A stretch of DNA of 64,000 nt from Fibrobacter sp. UWB4 (GTDB lineage: Bacteria > Fibrobacterota > Fibrobacteria > Fibrobacterales > Fibrobacteraceae), in contig NZ_MWQI01000006.1 in assembly GCF_002210345.1 (NCBI RefSeq), forward strand, positions 124,001 to 188,000, in the 5' to 3' direction. The notes below the pieces were generated by a model, which was not told where the DNA came from, made no database searches, and saw nothing but the letters and a program-made list of their open reading frames with translations. Positions 26,701 to 35,227 of this stretch are shown piece by piece. Both the position numbers and the translations under genes were made by a program. Within the stretch, counting starts at the first letter, position 1. Each line of letters starts with the position of its first letter.

Positions 26701-28587
26701 TTACTTCACAATCACGGGCTGCGTCGTGGTGATTCCAGCGCCTTTCATGCGGACGATGTACTGTCCCTTCGGCATGTCGGCAAGGCTGAACACGTAATTG
26801 CCTGCGCCTAGCATTCCGTTAAAGAGGGTCGCGACGATTCTTCCGTTCATGCCGAATACGTCAACGCTGACCTGGCCTTTCGCCTTTGTGTTGAGCATAA
26901 TCTTGTTGCCGCTGATGGTGAATTTGGAGGTTGCTGCGAGCTTGTTCTTGGAAATCGTGGTTCTTCCATAGGCGTAGTTTTCATCGAAGACAATCCTGAT
27001 TTCTGGAATCATTTCTTCGGTGTTTTCGTAACCGCGCTTGAAGGCGTCGTACTTGTCGGTGTTGAAGTCAAAGAGCGTCGTGGCGCCAGCCTTGATGTCA
27101 TCGTAAATCACCGTGCCGGTGTAGCCTGCGGCATAGTTTGCAAATGTGATGCTGAGGGTCTTGTTGCGGTCGGCAAAGCTAGAAATGTCAATGGAGCAAG
27201 TGACCTTTTCGCCTGCCGGAACCTTGCAGCTGCCGTCCGTTTCGGTCCATGTCCAGGAATCCGTAAGCTTGAAAATCAAATAGAGGTCTGCGTCCGATGC
27301 GCCGTTGTTCTTGGCTGTCCAAGTGAAAGTCGTTGCGCCGGAGAGGTCCCAGCCGCCCTTGTTCTGGTATTCCACCTGGGCGTTATCTCCACCGTAAGTC
27401 ACGGCCATCATGCCGTTTCCACCGGAACCGCCTTCAATGTTCACGTCCTTGATCTTGATGCTTGCCTCTTCTTTTGCGGCGAGAGCAGTCATTGCCTTGA
27501 GCGCCGGATCAATCGTGTAGCTGTAACCACCAAAGTTAGCTTCGGTCTTGTCGCCGATGTACTGCCAGGCGAGAGCGCCTGCGTAACCGCCGTCAAAAGC
27601 TTTGCGGTAGCATTCTTCCGTGGTAATCTGCGTCTTGGCAGCCATGCTTGCCGTATAGGTGTCGCCTGCCCAGCCGCTTGCCGGGAATTCGCCAATAATC
27701 ATCGGCTTGCTGTCGTAGCTGTACTTTGTTGCCATTTGGGCCGCCGTATTCACGAACGGACTCACAGCATCGTTTTGCCAGTACGGGTAGTAATGTGTCT
27801 GGAAAAAGTCGAGTGTACCGTTTGCCTCGCCGCCCGCAGCGATAAGCGCAGCATCGTTCCAGTGCTTTTGATACTGGATGTTCACGCTACCCGTCGAAAC
27901 GAGAAGTTCCGGGTTCGTCGTGTGAATTGCCGCTGCGACCTTGTTCGTAAACTTCTGGATTTTGGCAAGAGCCATCTTCTTGGTGGTCCAGCCGCTGCAT
28001 TCGCTCGTCATGCCTTCCGGCTCGTTAAAGACTTCCCAAGTCATGAGTGCCTTGTGATTGCCTATGGCTTTCACAACCGGAATCAAAACGTTGTCTATAA
28101 AAGCCTTAGTTCCTTCGTCTTCGAAAAGGAGCGTATTTGCCGTGATGTCAAGCTTTTCGTTGTAAAGACCCCACTGGTTCGGTTCCATCAAGTTGTGGCT
28201 GAAAAGGCACATCGAGACCATTACGCCGTATTCTTCGGCAATGTCCAAAGCCTTCTTCATGTTCGCAATAGTGTTTTCCTTAGGACCCGTGACCAAATGC
28301 GTGGACTCGTCAATCGTCGGACTCTGGCTCATGTTGTTGAAAAGCCACCAGCGGATTGCGTTACCGCCTGCGGCACGTGTGCCTTCCACGGCCTTGCGCC
28401 AAGCATTTTCGTCAAGCGGGGAGGCTCCCACGTCGGAGTTGTAGTCGCTCCAGGCGAGGTTTGTGCCCGAGAAGAAAATCTTCTTGCCGTTGTATTGGAG
28501 ATCCGTGCCGTTTACGGTGAGTCCCGGTGCTGCAAAAGCGGCGGTTCCGAGAAGCGTTGCGGCGATTAAAGTCTTGAAGCTATTCAT
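26701..28587 (-). CDS. Secreted clan GH-A (GH5-like) mannanase or endoglycanase
   Basis: The 628-aa protein has a signal peptide (TLIAATLLGTAAFAA, cut near residue 20). The catalytic TIM barrel (about 22-350) has acid/base Glu189 in WEVFNEPEG and nucleophile Glu300 in IIGEFPASGW, the layout of GH5 and related clan GH-A enzymes; the FFSGTNLAWSDY start is typical of beta-mannosidase/mannanase types. A beta-sandwich of about 150 aa follows (VNIEGGSGGNG to YTGTVIYDDIKAG), similar to one in the large GH26 upstream and likely carbohydrate-binding. The tail (VSVDVFGMNGRIVATL) is a sorting-like domain. The context of three GH26 genes favours mannan as substrate; a xylan or glucan role is possible. 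Confidence 0.85.
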   Translation of the reverse strand: MNSFKTLIAATLLGTAAFAAPGLTVNGTDLQYNGKKIFFSGTNLAWSDYNSDVGASPLDENAWRKAVEGTRAAGGNAIRWWLFNNMSQSPTIDESTHLVTGPKENTIANMKKALDIAEEYGVMVSMCLFSHNLMEPNQWGLYNEKLDITANTLLFEDEGTKAFIDNVLIPVVKAIGNHKALMTWEVFNEPEGMTSECSGWTTKKMALAKIQKFTNKVAAAIHTTNPELLVSTGSVNIQYQKHWNDAALIAAGGEANGTLDFFQTHYYPYWQNDAVSPFVNTAAQMATKYSYDSKPMIIGEFPASGWAGDTYTASMAAKTQITTEECYRKAFDGGYAGALAWQYIGDKTEANFGGYSYTIDPALKAMTALAAKEEASIKIKDVNIEGGSGGNGMMAVTYGGDNAQVEYQNKGGWDLSGATTFTWTAKNNGASDADLYLIFKLTDSWTWTETDGSCKVPAGEKVTCSIDISSFADRNKTLSITFANYAAGYTGTVIYDDIKAGATTLFDFNTDKYDAFKRGYENTEEMIPEIRIVFDENYAYGRTTISKNKLAATSKFTISGNKIMLNTKAKGQVSVDVFGMNGRIVATLFNGMLGAGNYVFSLADMPKGQYIVRMKGAGITTTQPVIVK

Positions 28588-28897
28588 AGAATATCCTTGT
28601 TTTTCTTTGAAACTAGATAAATAACGATGAAATAGGTCTATCCCGACTTTTGAGTGTTGACAAAACAGTGGAAAATGTCCACACCCCCAAACATCCTAAA
28701 TATCGTTAATAGAAAAATAGATTCGATAAAAATGAAGTCAAGTTGCTCTGTGATAAAATGCAATTTCTTCAGGGAAATGTAAGCGGAATAAATGCTTTAT
28801 TTGGCGATTTTGGGGTGAAAAGTGACGAAATGCACACACGAGAAAAGGCAGCCGCTTTCGCGACTGCCTTTGTGTATTTAGCTTTTTGTGTTATAAT
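28588..28897 (-). promoter_or_regulatory. Intergenic region between GH26 and GH5-like genes: promoter, palindrome and terminator
   Basis: On the minus strand this 310-bp gap starts with a terminator for the large GH26 gene: AAAGGCAG and CTGCCTTT (28844-28871) with an inner CGC GAAA GCG, then TTTTCTC. Further on, GTGGA AAATG TCCAC (28668-28682) is a 5-bp inverted repeat that could be an operator for the GH5-like gene. AT-rich sequence before the start likely holds its promoter. A short plus-strand frame here has no support. Confidence 0.6.
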
Positions 28898-31213
28898 CTA
28901 CTTGAGGAGGACCTTCTGGGTGGCGTTAAACCCTGCGCCCTTGGCGCGGATGATGTACTGACCTTTGTTGAGGCCCTGGAGGCTGAACGTGTGGCTGCCT
29001 GCGCTGAGGTTGCCGCGGTGGAGTGTCATAACGCGCTTGCCGATCATGTTGAACACGTCGATGCTTGCAAAGCCGGAGGTGTTTGCGGTGAGCGAGACGT
29101 TTCCGTTCTTGACGCTCATGCTTGCCTTCTTTGCGGCGGCAATCGGCTTGATTGCGGAAGTGCCTGCCGGCGTACCATCCTTGTTGTAAAGTTCGATGCT
29201 TGTGATGTGGCCCTTGCTCTGGTCTGCGGCCGAGAAGAGTTCTGTCTTCTTGTTGAATCCGTTGATGATGATGCCGTTGTCCGTGACCATGTTGTCGAAG
29301 AGCACCGTGCCAGAAAATCCGTTTGCGCCTGCCAAGATGAAGGTGACGGAGAAGAGGTTGTCGAGGTCCATCGGGTGTTCAACGCCTGCGTCGTCGGTGT
29401 AAGTCTCGATGGCAAATTCACAAGTGGATTTTGCACCGTCGTTGAGCCAGCAACCATCAGACGGGGACTGTTCCCAAGTCCAAGCCTTGTCCTTGGAACC
29501 GTCGCGGACAAATGCCATGCCGATCCAGATGCCGTTCATTTCGCCACCAGAACCCTTGTTTTCGATCGTGACGGCGATGCTCTTTGCGCCGGTCAAGTTC
29601 GGGACTTTCTTGAATTCGATATTTGCGCCGCTATCGTTGATGGCCTTGTAGGTCACGCCCATGAGGAGGTCTACATTTCCGGAATTTGCCTTGGCTGTGT
29701 CTGCACCGAATTTGGCGTTCTGCGTAGATGTCGGGCAAGCGTTAGTTGCTGCGGCTGCTTCGTTGTAGTTGTCCCAGCCCGGCATTTCGTCGAGGGTGAT
29801 GATGCGTTCGTCGGCGAGGTTCTTCTGCCATACGCTTGCTGCGGTCTGGCTTACGTAGCCTGCTGACCAGGAATCGTACCACGGCATCCACCAGCTCCAG
29901 GTAGCGCCATCTTCGTACATCTTGTCAACGTCAGGAATCGGGCCGTTTTCGCTGAGCGAGATGATCTTGTTGGTGCCGGCCTTGTTCGTGAGGTCGATGA
30001 ATGCGGAGCTGTTGCTCTGGTGATCGTTAGCGGCGTTGTAAATGTCGACGCTCAAAATGTCATAGTAGGTTTCGCCCGGAGTCCAGGACATCATAGCGGC
30101 GTCCTTCGGGTTGAAGTCCCAAATGAGGTTGTTTACGCCGTTCGTGAAGACCATGCGTTCGTAGAGCAACTGGTAAAGGGCTGCGAACTGCTTGCCCGTG
30201 TGGGTGCTCCACCAGAACCAGTTACCACCGGATTCATGGAGCGGGCGGAAGATGGCGGCGACGCCTTCTTTCTGGAGGTCAAGGAAAATCTTGGAGACGA
30301 GGTCAATATCTGCGACGATGGCCTTGTAAGCTGTGGAGAGTGTATCCCAAGTGGTCGTGCCCGTGACAAATGCTTCGGTGAAGTCGAATTCGGTATAGGT
30401 GTCGTGAGCGCCCTTGACGTAGAATTCCACTTCGTCACCCGGACGCCAGTGCCATGTGAATGCCGGAATGCCGCCCTTCTTCCAGGTGGTCTTGGCAATG
30501 TCGATTGCCTTTTCGGTGTATTCCTGGAACCAGCCGTCGTTCTTGTTCGCGCCCGTGGCGTTCATGAGGTCGGAGCCGACGAGTGCCGGGTACTTGCCGC
30601 CAGCCTTGAATACGGCCTGGACGTCTTCGTGCTGGGAGAAGTCGCCTTTGGTGTAGGCGTCCATGTTGCCGGTCATCACGCCGGAAATGGTCTTTTTGCC
30701 GAAATTGTTGACGAGGAAGTTATAAAGCTTGACGGCGGACGGGGTTGCCGTTTTGGTGATCGGGGCGTTGCAGAGGTTGAACGCCTTGGCTTCGTAGCCC
30801 TTGACTTCGATGTAGTCGAGGTCGATCCAGCCCCAGCTATTGGTGATGGCGATGGTGTTCTCGCCGGCTGCAAGGTTCATGACCGTTTCGACGTCGGCGA
30901 ATTTGCCCTTATCGGTCACGTCGAATGTCACGGCGGAGGAGGCTCCGCCGACTTCGACGTTGTTAATCTTGGATCCGCCATAATTGTTCATGTAATGGAG
31001 AACGATGGTATATTTGCCTGCTTTTTCGACGGTCACCTTGGAAAATGTGATGTCGCCGCCGTTCATCTTGACATATTTACCGCCGGAAGCGGCTGTGTTA
31101 GAGGCTACGGCTGCGTCTTTGGTGATGGTTGCGTCTTCGGCTTCATACGGGGCCGCGAAGGCGGTGCAGGCGACTGAAAGGCCGCATGCGAGGAAAACTT
31201 TCTTAAAATCCAT
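28898..31213 (-). CDS. Large secreted GH26 beta-mannanase-like enzyme with CBM35 and a second binding-type domain
   Basis: The 771-aa protein has a signal peptide (VFLACGLSVACTAFA, cut near residue 21), a CBM35-like domain (about 22-140, PYEAEDATITKDAAV to LDYIEVKGYEA), a GH26 domain (about 155-470), a beta-sandwich of about 150 aa (about 495-660) like that of the GH5-like protein, and a sorting-like C-terminus (ASIDVFNMIGKRVMTL). Acid/base is Glu327 in FRPLHESGG, where the usual W is F, and the nucleophile is Glu422 in SLSENGPIP. AAGGAGAG precedes the start. It has its own terminator downstream, so it is a separate unit from the GH5-like gene. Confidence 0.9.
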   Translation of the reverse strand: MDFKKVFLACGLSVACTAFAAPYEAEDATITKDAAVASNTAASGGKYVKMNGGDITFSKVTVEKAGKYTIVLHYMNNYGGSKINNVEVGGASSAVTFDVTDKGKFADVETVMNLAAGENTIAITNSWGWIDLDYIEVKGYEAKAFNLCNAPITKTATPSAVKLYNFLVNNFGKKTISGVMTGNMDAYTKGDFSQHEDVQAVFKAGGKYPALVGSDLMNATGANKNDGWFQEYTEKAIDIAKTTWKKGGIPAFTWHWRPGDEVEFYVKGAHDTYTEFDFTEAFVTGTTTWDTLSTAYKAIVADIDLVSKIFLDLQKEGVAAIFRPLHESGGNWFWWSTHTGKQFAALYQLLYERMVFTNGVNNLIWDFNPKDAAMMSWTPGETYYDILSVDIYNAANDHQSNSSAFIDLTNKAGTNKIISLSENGPIPDVDKMYEDGATWSWWMPWYDSWSAGYVSQTAASVWQKNLADERIITLDEMPGWDNYNEAAAATNACPTSTQNAKFGADTAKANSGNVDLLMGVTYKAINDSGANIEFKKVPNLTGAKSIAVTIENKGSGGEMNGIWIGMAFVRDGSKDKAWTWEQSPSDGCWLNDGAKSTCEFAIETYTDDAGVEHPMDLDNLFSVTFILAGANGFSGTVLFDNMVTDNGIIINGFNKKTELFSAADQSKGHITSIELYNKDGTPAGTSAIKPIAAAKKASMSVKNGNVSLTANTSGFASIDVFNMIGKRVMTLHRGNLSAGSHTFSLQGLNKGQYIIRAKGAGFNATQKVLLK

Positions 31214-31249
31214 GTTCTCTCCTTAAGATACGTGTTCTCAAAATATATT

Positions 31250-31281
31250 GAAAAAAGCAAAAATGCAATAGCATTTTTGCT
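31250..31281 (-). terminator. Terminator of the aldose-epimerase-like gene
   Basis: AGCAAAAATGC (31256-31266) and GCATTTTTGCT (31271-31281) form an 11-bp stem with loop AATA. On the minus strand TTTTTTC follows. It lies about 55 bp after the stop of the epimerase gene and just upstream of the GH26 start. Confidence 0.8.
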
Positions 31282-31335
31282 TGAAAGGAAAAAATATGTT
31301 TACGGGCATTTTTGGATGCCTTTTGGGCCCGTTTT

Positions 31336-32334
31336 TTAGCGTTTTTGGAACTTTGCCCCGAAAGTGAATGTGCGGCTTTCGCCCGGCTTGATGATGATTA
31401 AGTCACGGTGATGGTTTAAAGTATCGGGTTCTGCGGTCATCGGTTCGATGGCGATGCTCATACGGTCAGGCGGTGTGTAAATCTGGATGGCGTTGTATTG
31501 TTCATCGCCTGCCTTTTGCCAAATCTGGAGCGATTTGGTGTCGCTTTTGAGTTCTACAGTGGCTAAAATGTTCTCAAAATTTTTCTTGTTCTTGAGAACA
31601 AAGGTTCCGTTGCCCTGGTTTAAGCAGAAACAGTCGTTGATGAACTCGTCGTTGATGAGGCGCCCGCCCACGAAACGGGTATCCGGCTTGAATTCGCCTG
31701 TCGGGATGTCGGCCTTGTCGAGAATTGCGAGGTTTGATTCCGGGAGGGTCATCTGGAGGCCGTTGATTTTTTCACCGAGCGTGTAATAGGGGTGCCAGCC
31801 TTCGGAATAGGGAAGGTCGCATTTGCCGATGTTCGTGACGGTCGATTCGACAGTGTAGCTTTCGCCTGTGAACGTGATCTTGTTGACCGCGCGGAAGGGA
31901 AACGGGAAACCCGTAAATGCACCCGGCCAGTCGATACCGAATGTCGCGACGCATTTTTCGCTATCGCTTTCGAAACTCAGGAGGTTCCATTCTTTGTTCT
32001 GCAAAAAGCCGTGGAGGGCATGCGGTGCCCAGCTCACGTTGTTCACGAGCTGGTAATCGCTCCCGTTCCAGTTGAATTTGGCGTATGCCACGCGTCCCGG
32101 GAACGGGGCGAGTCTGCAACCTGCGTTTGTGTCGGGGCCCATTTTGAAAATGTCGTCGCCCTCGCGGTAGCCGAAAAGGAGGTCCTGGAGTTTGCCGTTA
32201 TTGTCAGGAAGGCGCCAAGCGTTGAGGCCTGCGCCATAACCGCTCAAAATTTCGAATTCAGCGCCGTCGTCACGCTGCAAAACAAAGCACTGCACAGTGC
32301 CCAAAGGACGGGAAATAAGTTTGAAGTTGCTCAT
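31336..32334 (-). CDS. Aldose 1-epimerase family protein (galactose mutarotase-like)
   Basis: A 332-aa cytosolic protein of the galactose-mutarotase-like fold, which interconverts alpha and beta anomers of hexoses. Visible family parts are GCRLAPFPGRVAYAKF near residue 92, WAPHALHGFLQN with the conserved His residues, SEGWHPYYTLG with the second His, and IYTPPDRMSIAIEPMTAEPD with the catalytic Glu region near residue 300. There is no signal peptide. Its place beside mannanase genes suggests handling of released hexoses, but it is transcribed separately and could act on another sugar phosphate or aldose. Confidence 0.83.
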   Translation of the reverse strand: MSNFKLISRPLGTVQCFVLQRDDGAEFEILSGYGAGLNAWRLPDNNGKLQDLLFGYREGDDIFKMGPDTNAGCRLAPFPGRVAYAKFNWNGSDYQLVNNVSWAPHALHGFLQNKEWNLLSFESDSEKCVATFGIDWPGAFTGFPFPFRAVNKITFTGESYTVESTVTNIGKCDLPYSEGWHPYYTLGEKINGLQMTLPESNLAILDKADIPTGEFKPDTRFVGGRLINDEFINDCFCLNQGNGTFVLKNKKNFENILATVELKSDTKSLQIWQKAGDEQYNAIQIYTPPDRMSIAIEPMTAEPDTLNHHRDLIIIKPGESRTFTFGAKFQKR

Positions 32335-32849
32335 ATCGTTGTTGCTAGTTGATAGTTATTAGTTATTAGAGAATTTAGTAATTAGACGAGAGAACGCTCG
32401 CAGGCTTGCTACAGACGGGAGCCTGTTTAAATTACTGCATTTTTCTCTTGATTTTGATTTTTTGCCGTTTTTTACGTCAAAATGATGGGGAAATTTCGTT
32501 TTTTGACGTAAAATTTTATACAAATTAACTGATTTTGGCTGAGAAATCCCGATTTTGGTAGCGTCGGGCTGCTTTTCCCTTCAAAAAATTGCCTGTTTCG
32601 TCAGTTTTTTGAAAAATTTGCCTCCAATATCTCGCAAATTTCTCAAGATATTATAGACAACGTTGAAATTTTACGTCAATTTCTTTGAAAATTCACCTTT
32701 TTTGACGTAAATTTTGACCTTTTTTCGATTTCACTCCTTTTTAGATTGCTGAACTCAAAGTTCTGCCGACTGCGGTAAAATCGCGATTATTATCAAACGA
32801 CTAAAGACTAATAACCAATGACCAACTGCTAATTACTATCTTTCTCTTC
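32335..32849. promoter_or_regulatory. Divergent intergenic region with two 42-bp inverted-repeat modules
   Basis: A 515-bp AT-rich gap without a gene, between the epimerase-like gene and mnmE. TTTACGTC at 32471-32478 faces GACGTAAA at 32505-32512, and TTTACGTC at 32670-32677 faces GACGTAAA at 32704-32711. Each pair spans exactly 42 bp, and each right copy is preceded by a run of six T. Both ends of the gap, next to the start codons, carry TAACTAATGACTA-type tracts (32341-32384 and 32801-32838). The modules may be operators or transcribed hairpins. Confidence 0.6.
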
Positions 32850-34268
32850 ATGGATTCTCAGACGATTGTTGCTCCGATGACGCCTGCGGGCGTGAGTGCC
32901 GTTGCCGCCATCCGCGTGAGTGGCTCGAAGGTGCGCGAAGTGGTGCGCCTCTTGTTCGGCGAATCGGCGTTCAAGAATTTGAAGCCTCGCGAAGCAAAGC
33001 TTGCGACGGCTCGTGACTATCGTACAATGATCGGCGATGACCGTAAAACGGCGCAAGTCATCGATAGCCTCCTCTACATCTTTTTTGAAGGTCCGAATTC
33101 CTATACCGGCGAAGACGTGCTGGAACTTTACCCGCACGGGAACCCGATTATCGTCCGCGAACTCATTCAGGTTATCAAGAGCGTCGAAGGCGTACGCTTG
33201 GCAGAGCCGGGCGAATACACGCGCCGCGCTTTCTTGAACGGTCGCATGGACTTGGTGCAGGCGGAATCTGTCGCCGATGTGATCCACAGCGCTAACCGTG
33301 ACGAACTCAGGAACGCCCATCGCTTGCTCGGCGGTGCGCTCTCGAAAAAAGTCAAGACGCTTACGGAACAGGTCATGGATATCTCGGCCCGCCTCGAACT
33401 GGATGTCGATTTCTCCGAAGAAGAAGCTGACCCGGATTATGCGACTTGGGGCGTGAAAATCTCTGCGATTCGCGAAAGCGTAGAATCCATTTTGAAAAGT
33501 TTTAAGGGCAAGGCTGTCGTCAGCCGTTTGCCGCTTGCGGTTTTGTACGGCGCTCCGAATGCGGGCAAGTCGAGCCTCGTGAATGCGCTCCTCGGTGAAG
33601 ACAGAATCCTCGTGAGCAACATCCCCGGCACGACCCGCGACTTTGTCGAAGTCCGCTTGTTCCTGGACGGGGGTGAAATCCGCCTTGTCGATACCGCCGG
33701 TATCGCGGACAAGGCGACCGATGCTCTCGATGCGCTTAGCATGGAAAAGAGCAAGGAAATCCTCGCCGAAGCGGACATGAAGATTCTGGTGGTGGACGGT
33801 AGTTTAGACGAGAGGCTAGAGACGAGAGACGAAAGTTGCATGTCCTGTCATCCTGAGCGAAACGAAGTGGAGTCGAAGGATCTCCATCCGGATTTTGTCG
33901 TCATTTCAAAGAGCGACTTGGGCGCATCTCGGCAGGTCGGCGCATCTTGCCAAGGCGGAAATCTTCACATTTCCTCCAAAACAGGGGTGGGTCTTGCGGA
34001 TCTCAAACGCGCTATGAACGCCGCCCTTTTCAAGAAAACTGAAAATTCCGAAGACCTCTGGATCACAAGCGAACGCGAAAAGACTTGCCTCGAAGAGGCC
34101 CTTGCGGGCATCGACCGTGCACTTGACCTTATCCGCACGAATCCGGCGGTGGAACTTTTGGCTTTCGAAATGCAGCTGGTGCGCCGTTCGCTCCAGAGCA
34201 TAACGGGCGAAATCTCGTCCGAAGACGTTTTACAACAAATATTTGCGGGGTTCTGCATTGGGAAATAG
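32850..34268 (+). CDS. mnmE: tRNA modification GTPase MnmE with an embedded repeat
   Basis: With MnmG it builds 5-carboxymethylaminomethyl-uridine at the tRNA wobble position. The N-terminal folate-binding domain has TIVAPMTPAGVSAVAAIRVSG and GPNSYTGEDVLELYPHG. The G domain has G1 GAPNAGKSS, G2 GTTRD, G3 DTAG and G4 SKSD. The C-terminus is the conserved FCIGK with the essential Cys. Length is 472 aa, slightly longer than E. coli (454). The extra residues lie between G3 and G4, where a dispersed repeat is translated. The G4 motif reads ISKSD, not NKxD, so Asn to Ser is worth noting. Its 3' end overlaps the next gene. Confidence 0.95.
   Translation: MDSQTIVAPMTPAGVSAVAAIRVSGSKVREVVRLLFGESAFKNLKPREAKLATARDYRTMIGDDRKTAQVIDSLLYIFFEGPNSYTGEDVLELYPHGNPIIVRELIQVIKSVEGVRLAEPGEYTRRAFLNGRMDLVQAESVADVIHSANRDELRNAHRLLGGALSKKVKTLTEQVMDISARLELDVDFSEEEADPDYATWGVKISAIRESVESILKSFKGKAVVSRLPLAVLYGAPNAGKSSLVNALLGEDRILVSNIPGTTRDFVEVRLFLDGGEIRLVDTAGIADKATDALDALSMEKSKEILAEADMKILVVDGSLDERLETRDESCMSCHPERNEVESKDLHPDFVVISKSDLGASRQVGASCQGGNLHISSKTGVGLADLKRAMNAALFKKTENSEDLWITSEREKTCLEEALAGIDRALDLIRTNPAVELLAFEMQLVRRSLQSITGEISSEDVLQQIFAGFCIGK
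33802..33892 (+). repeat. Dispersed repeat translated inside the MnmE G domain
   Basis: About 90 bp made of GACGAGAGGCTAGAGACGAG followed by GTCATCCTGAGCGAAACGAA and the GGAGTCGAAGGATCTCC end. It is read as LDERLETRDESCMSCHPERN, then EVESKDLHP. The second part is the classic GTCATCCTGAGCG intergenic repeat. No frame or fold element is broken: the next residues are the DFVVISKSD strand of the G domain. Confidence 0.75.
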
Positions 34269-35112
34269 TTACGTTGGTCTCGTTCTTGCCGTCTTTGCGT
34301 TCGGCACTTACATGGTCCCTCTCAAGGCTTGGTCCAAGTTCTCGTCGTGGGCGTACCTCTCCTGCATGGCCTTGGGCATGTTCATCGGGCAGCTTTGCAT
34401 CTCTTTTGCGACGGACTCGTTCCGCTTTTTGCCGGTAGGCATCCTTTGCGGTTTCCTTTGGGTGATTGCAGGCGCGTTCTGCTTCTGGGCGGTCAAGGCT
34501 GAACAGGACTTGACGGGTGCCGGTGTGCGCTCGATGGGCGTGAGCATCCTCGCTTCGTTTGTGAGCGGTGTACTTGTATTCTCGGAATCCACGCTGCTTT
34601 ATTTTTCGATCCCGGCGATAATCCTTTTGCTTTTCGGCTTGAGCCGACTTGCCCCTCCGCAAGGGAACATTTTCAGAAATTGGCGCTCCCTTCTGGGCGG
34701 TCTCATTTTTGGGCTGTTCCTCATCCCCTACAAGTTTGCCGAAGTCCCCATACTCGAATTTATGGGTTCGTTTGCCTTAGGTATTTTTGTATCCGCAGAA
34801 CTTTTGGTTGCAATTTTGAGTATAAAGCGACGTGCACTTTTTGAATATGGCGTTGCTCCGTCTGTGACGTCCATGTTTATGGGTGTCCTCTGGGTCATCG
34901 GACAGCATGGCTGCTTCTGGGCTATCGATTCGAATGGCGCTTTGGGTTACGCCGTTGGTTACCCGCTCACGCAATTGAATCTTTTGGTGAACTTGCTCTG
35001 GGGCGTGGTCGTCTTCCATGAATACCCGACCAAGCCGGAACGGATTAAGCTTGCCATTGCGGTTTTTGTTATTCTTTGTGGCGGAGCCTTGCTTGCACTG
35101 TCGAAAATGTAA
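34258..35112 (+). CDS. GRP-family (glucose/ribose porter) sugar transporter
   Basis: An inner-membrane protein of the DMT superfamily, about 284 aa with nine to ten hydrophobic segments. The first helix carries the family's FAFGTYMVPLK, and the last part has LLVNLLWGVVVFHEYPTKPERIK in two pieces, as in GlcU/RhaT-like proteins. TTG 34258 has GGGG seven bases upstream, so I choose it over TTG 34243; either way the gene overlaps the 3' end of mnmE. The substrate could be glucose, ribose or another sugar. The overlap suggests translational coupling to mnmE, probably without functional link. Confidence 0.8.
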   Translation: MGNSYVGLVLAVFAFGTYMVPLKAWSKFSSWAYLSCMALGMFIGQLCISFATDSFRFLPVGILCGFLWVIAGAFCFWAVKAEQDLTGAGVRSMGVSILASFVSGVLVFSESTLLYFSIPAIILLLFGLSRLAPPQGNIFRNWRSLLGGLIFGLFLIPYKFAEVPILEFMGSFALGIFVSAELLVAILSIKRRALFEYGVAPSVTSMFMGVLWVIGQHGCFWAIDSNGALGYAVGYPLTQLNLLVNLLWGVVVFHEYPTKPERIKLAIAVFVILCGGALLALSKM

Positions 35113-35227
35113 AGTGCTGTAACTTTTTGTAGCGGTTGCTAATGCCGTTGGCGTTCTGTCAACGGAAAACATGTAAAAAACGCATTGCTTTTTTGCACAT
35201 CCCCGATTCTGAATATATGTTTATAGT

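Noticed and set aside
28743-28961. 72-codon plus-strand frame in the gap between GH5-like and GH26 genes
   Set aside because: It runs through a clear terminator hairpin and into the antisense of the GH26 gene; no ribosome site.
28886-31177. Two long plus-strand frames opposite the large GH26 gene
   Set aside because: Val/Ala/Cys-rich antisense translations of the GH26 gene.
31300-31335. Hairpin GGCA...TGCC and GGGCCC downstream of the epimerase-like gene
   Set aside because: Short stems with a poor loop; the stronger hairpin at 31256-31281 is the better terminator.
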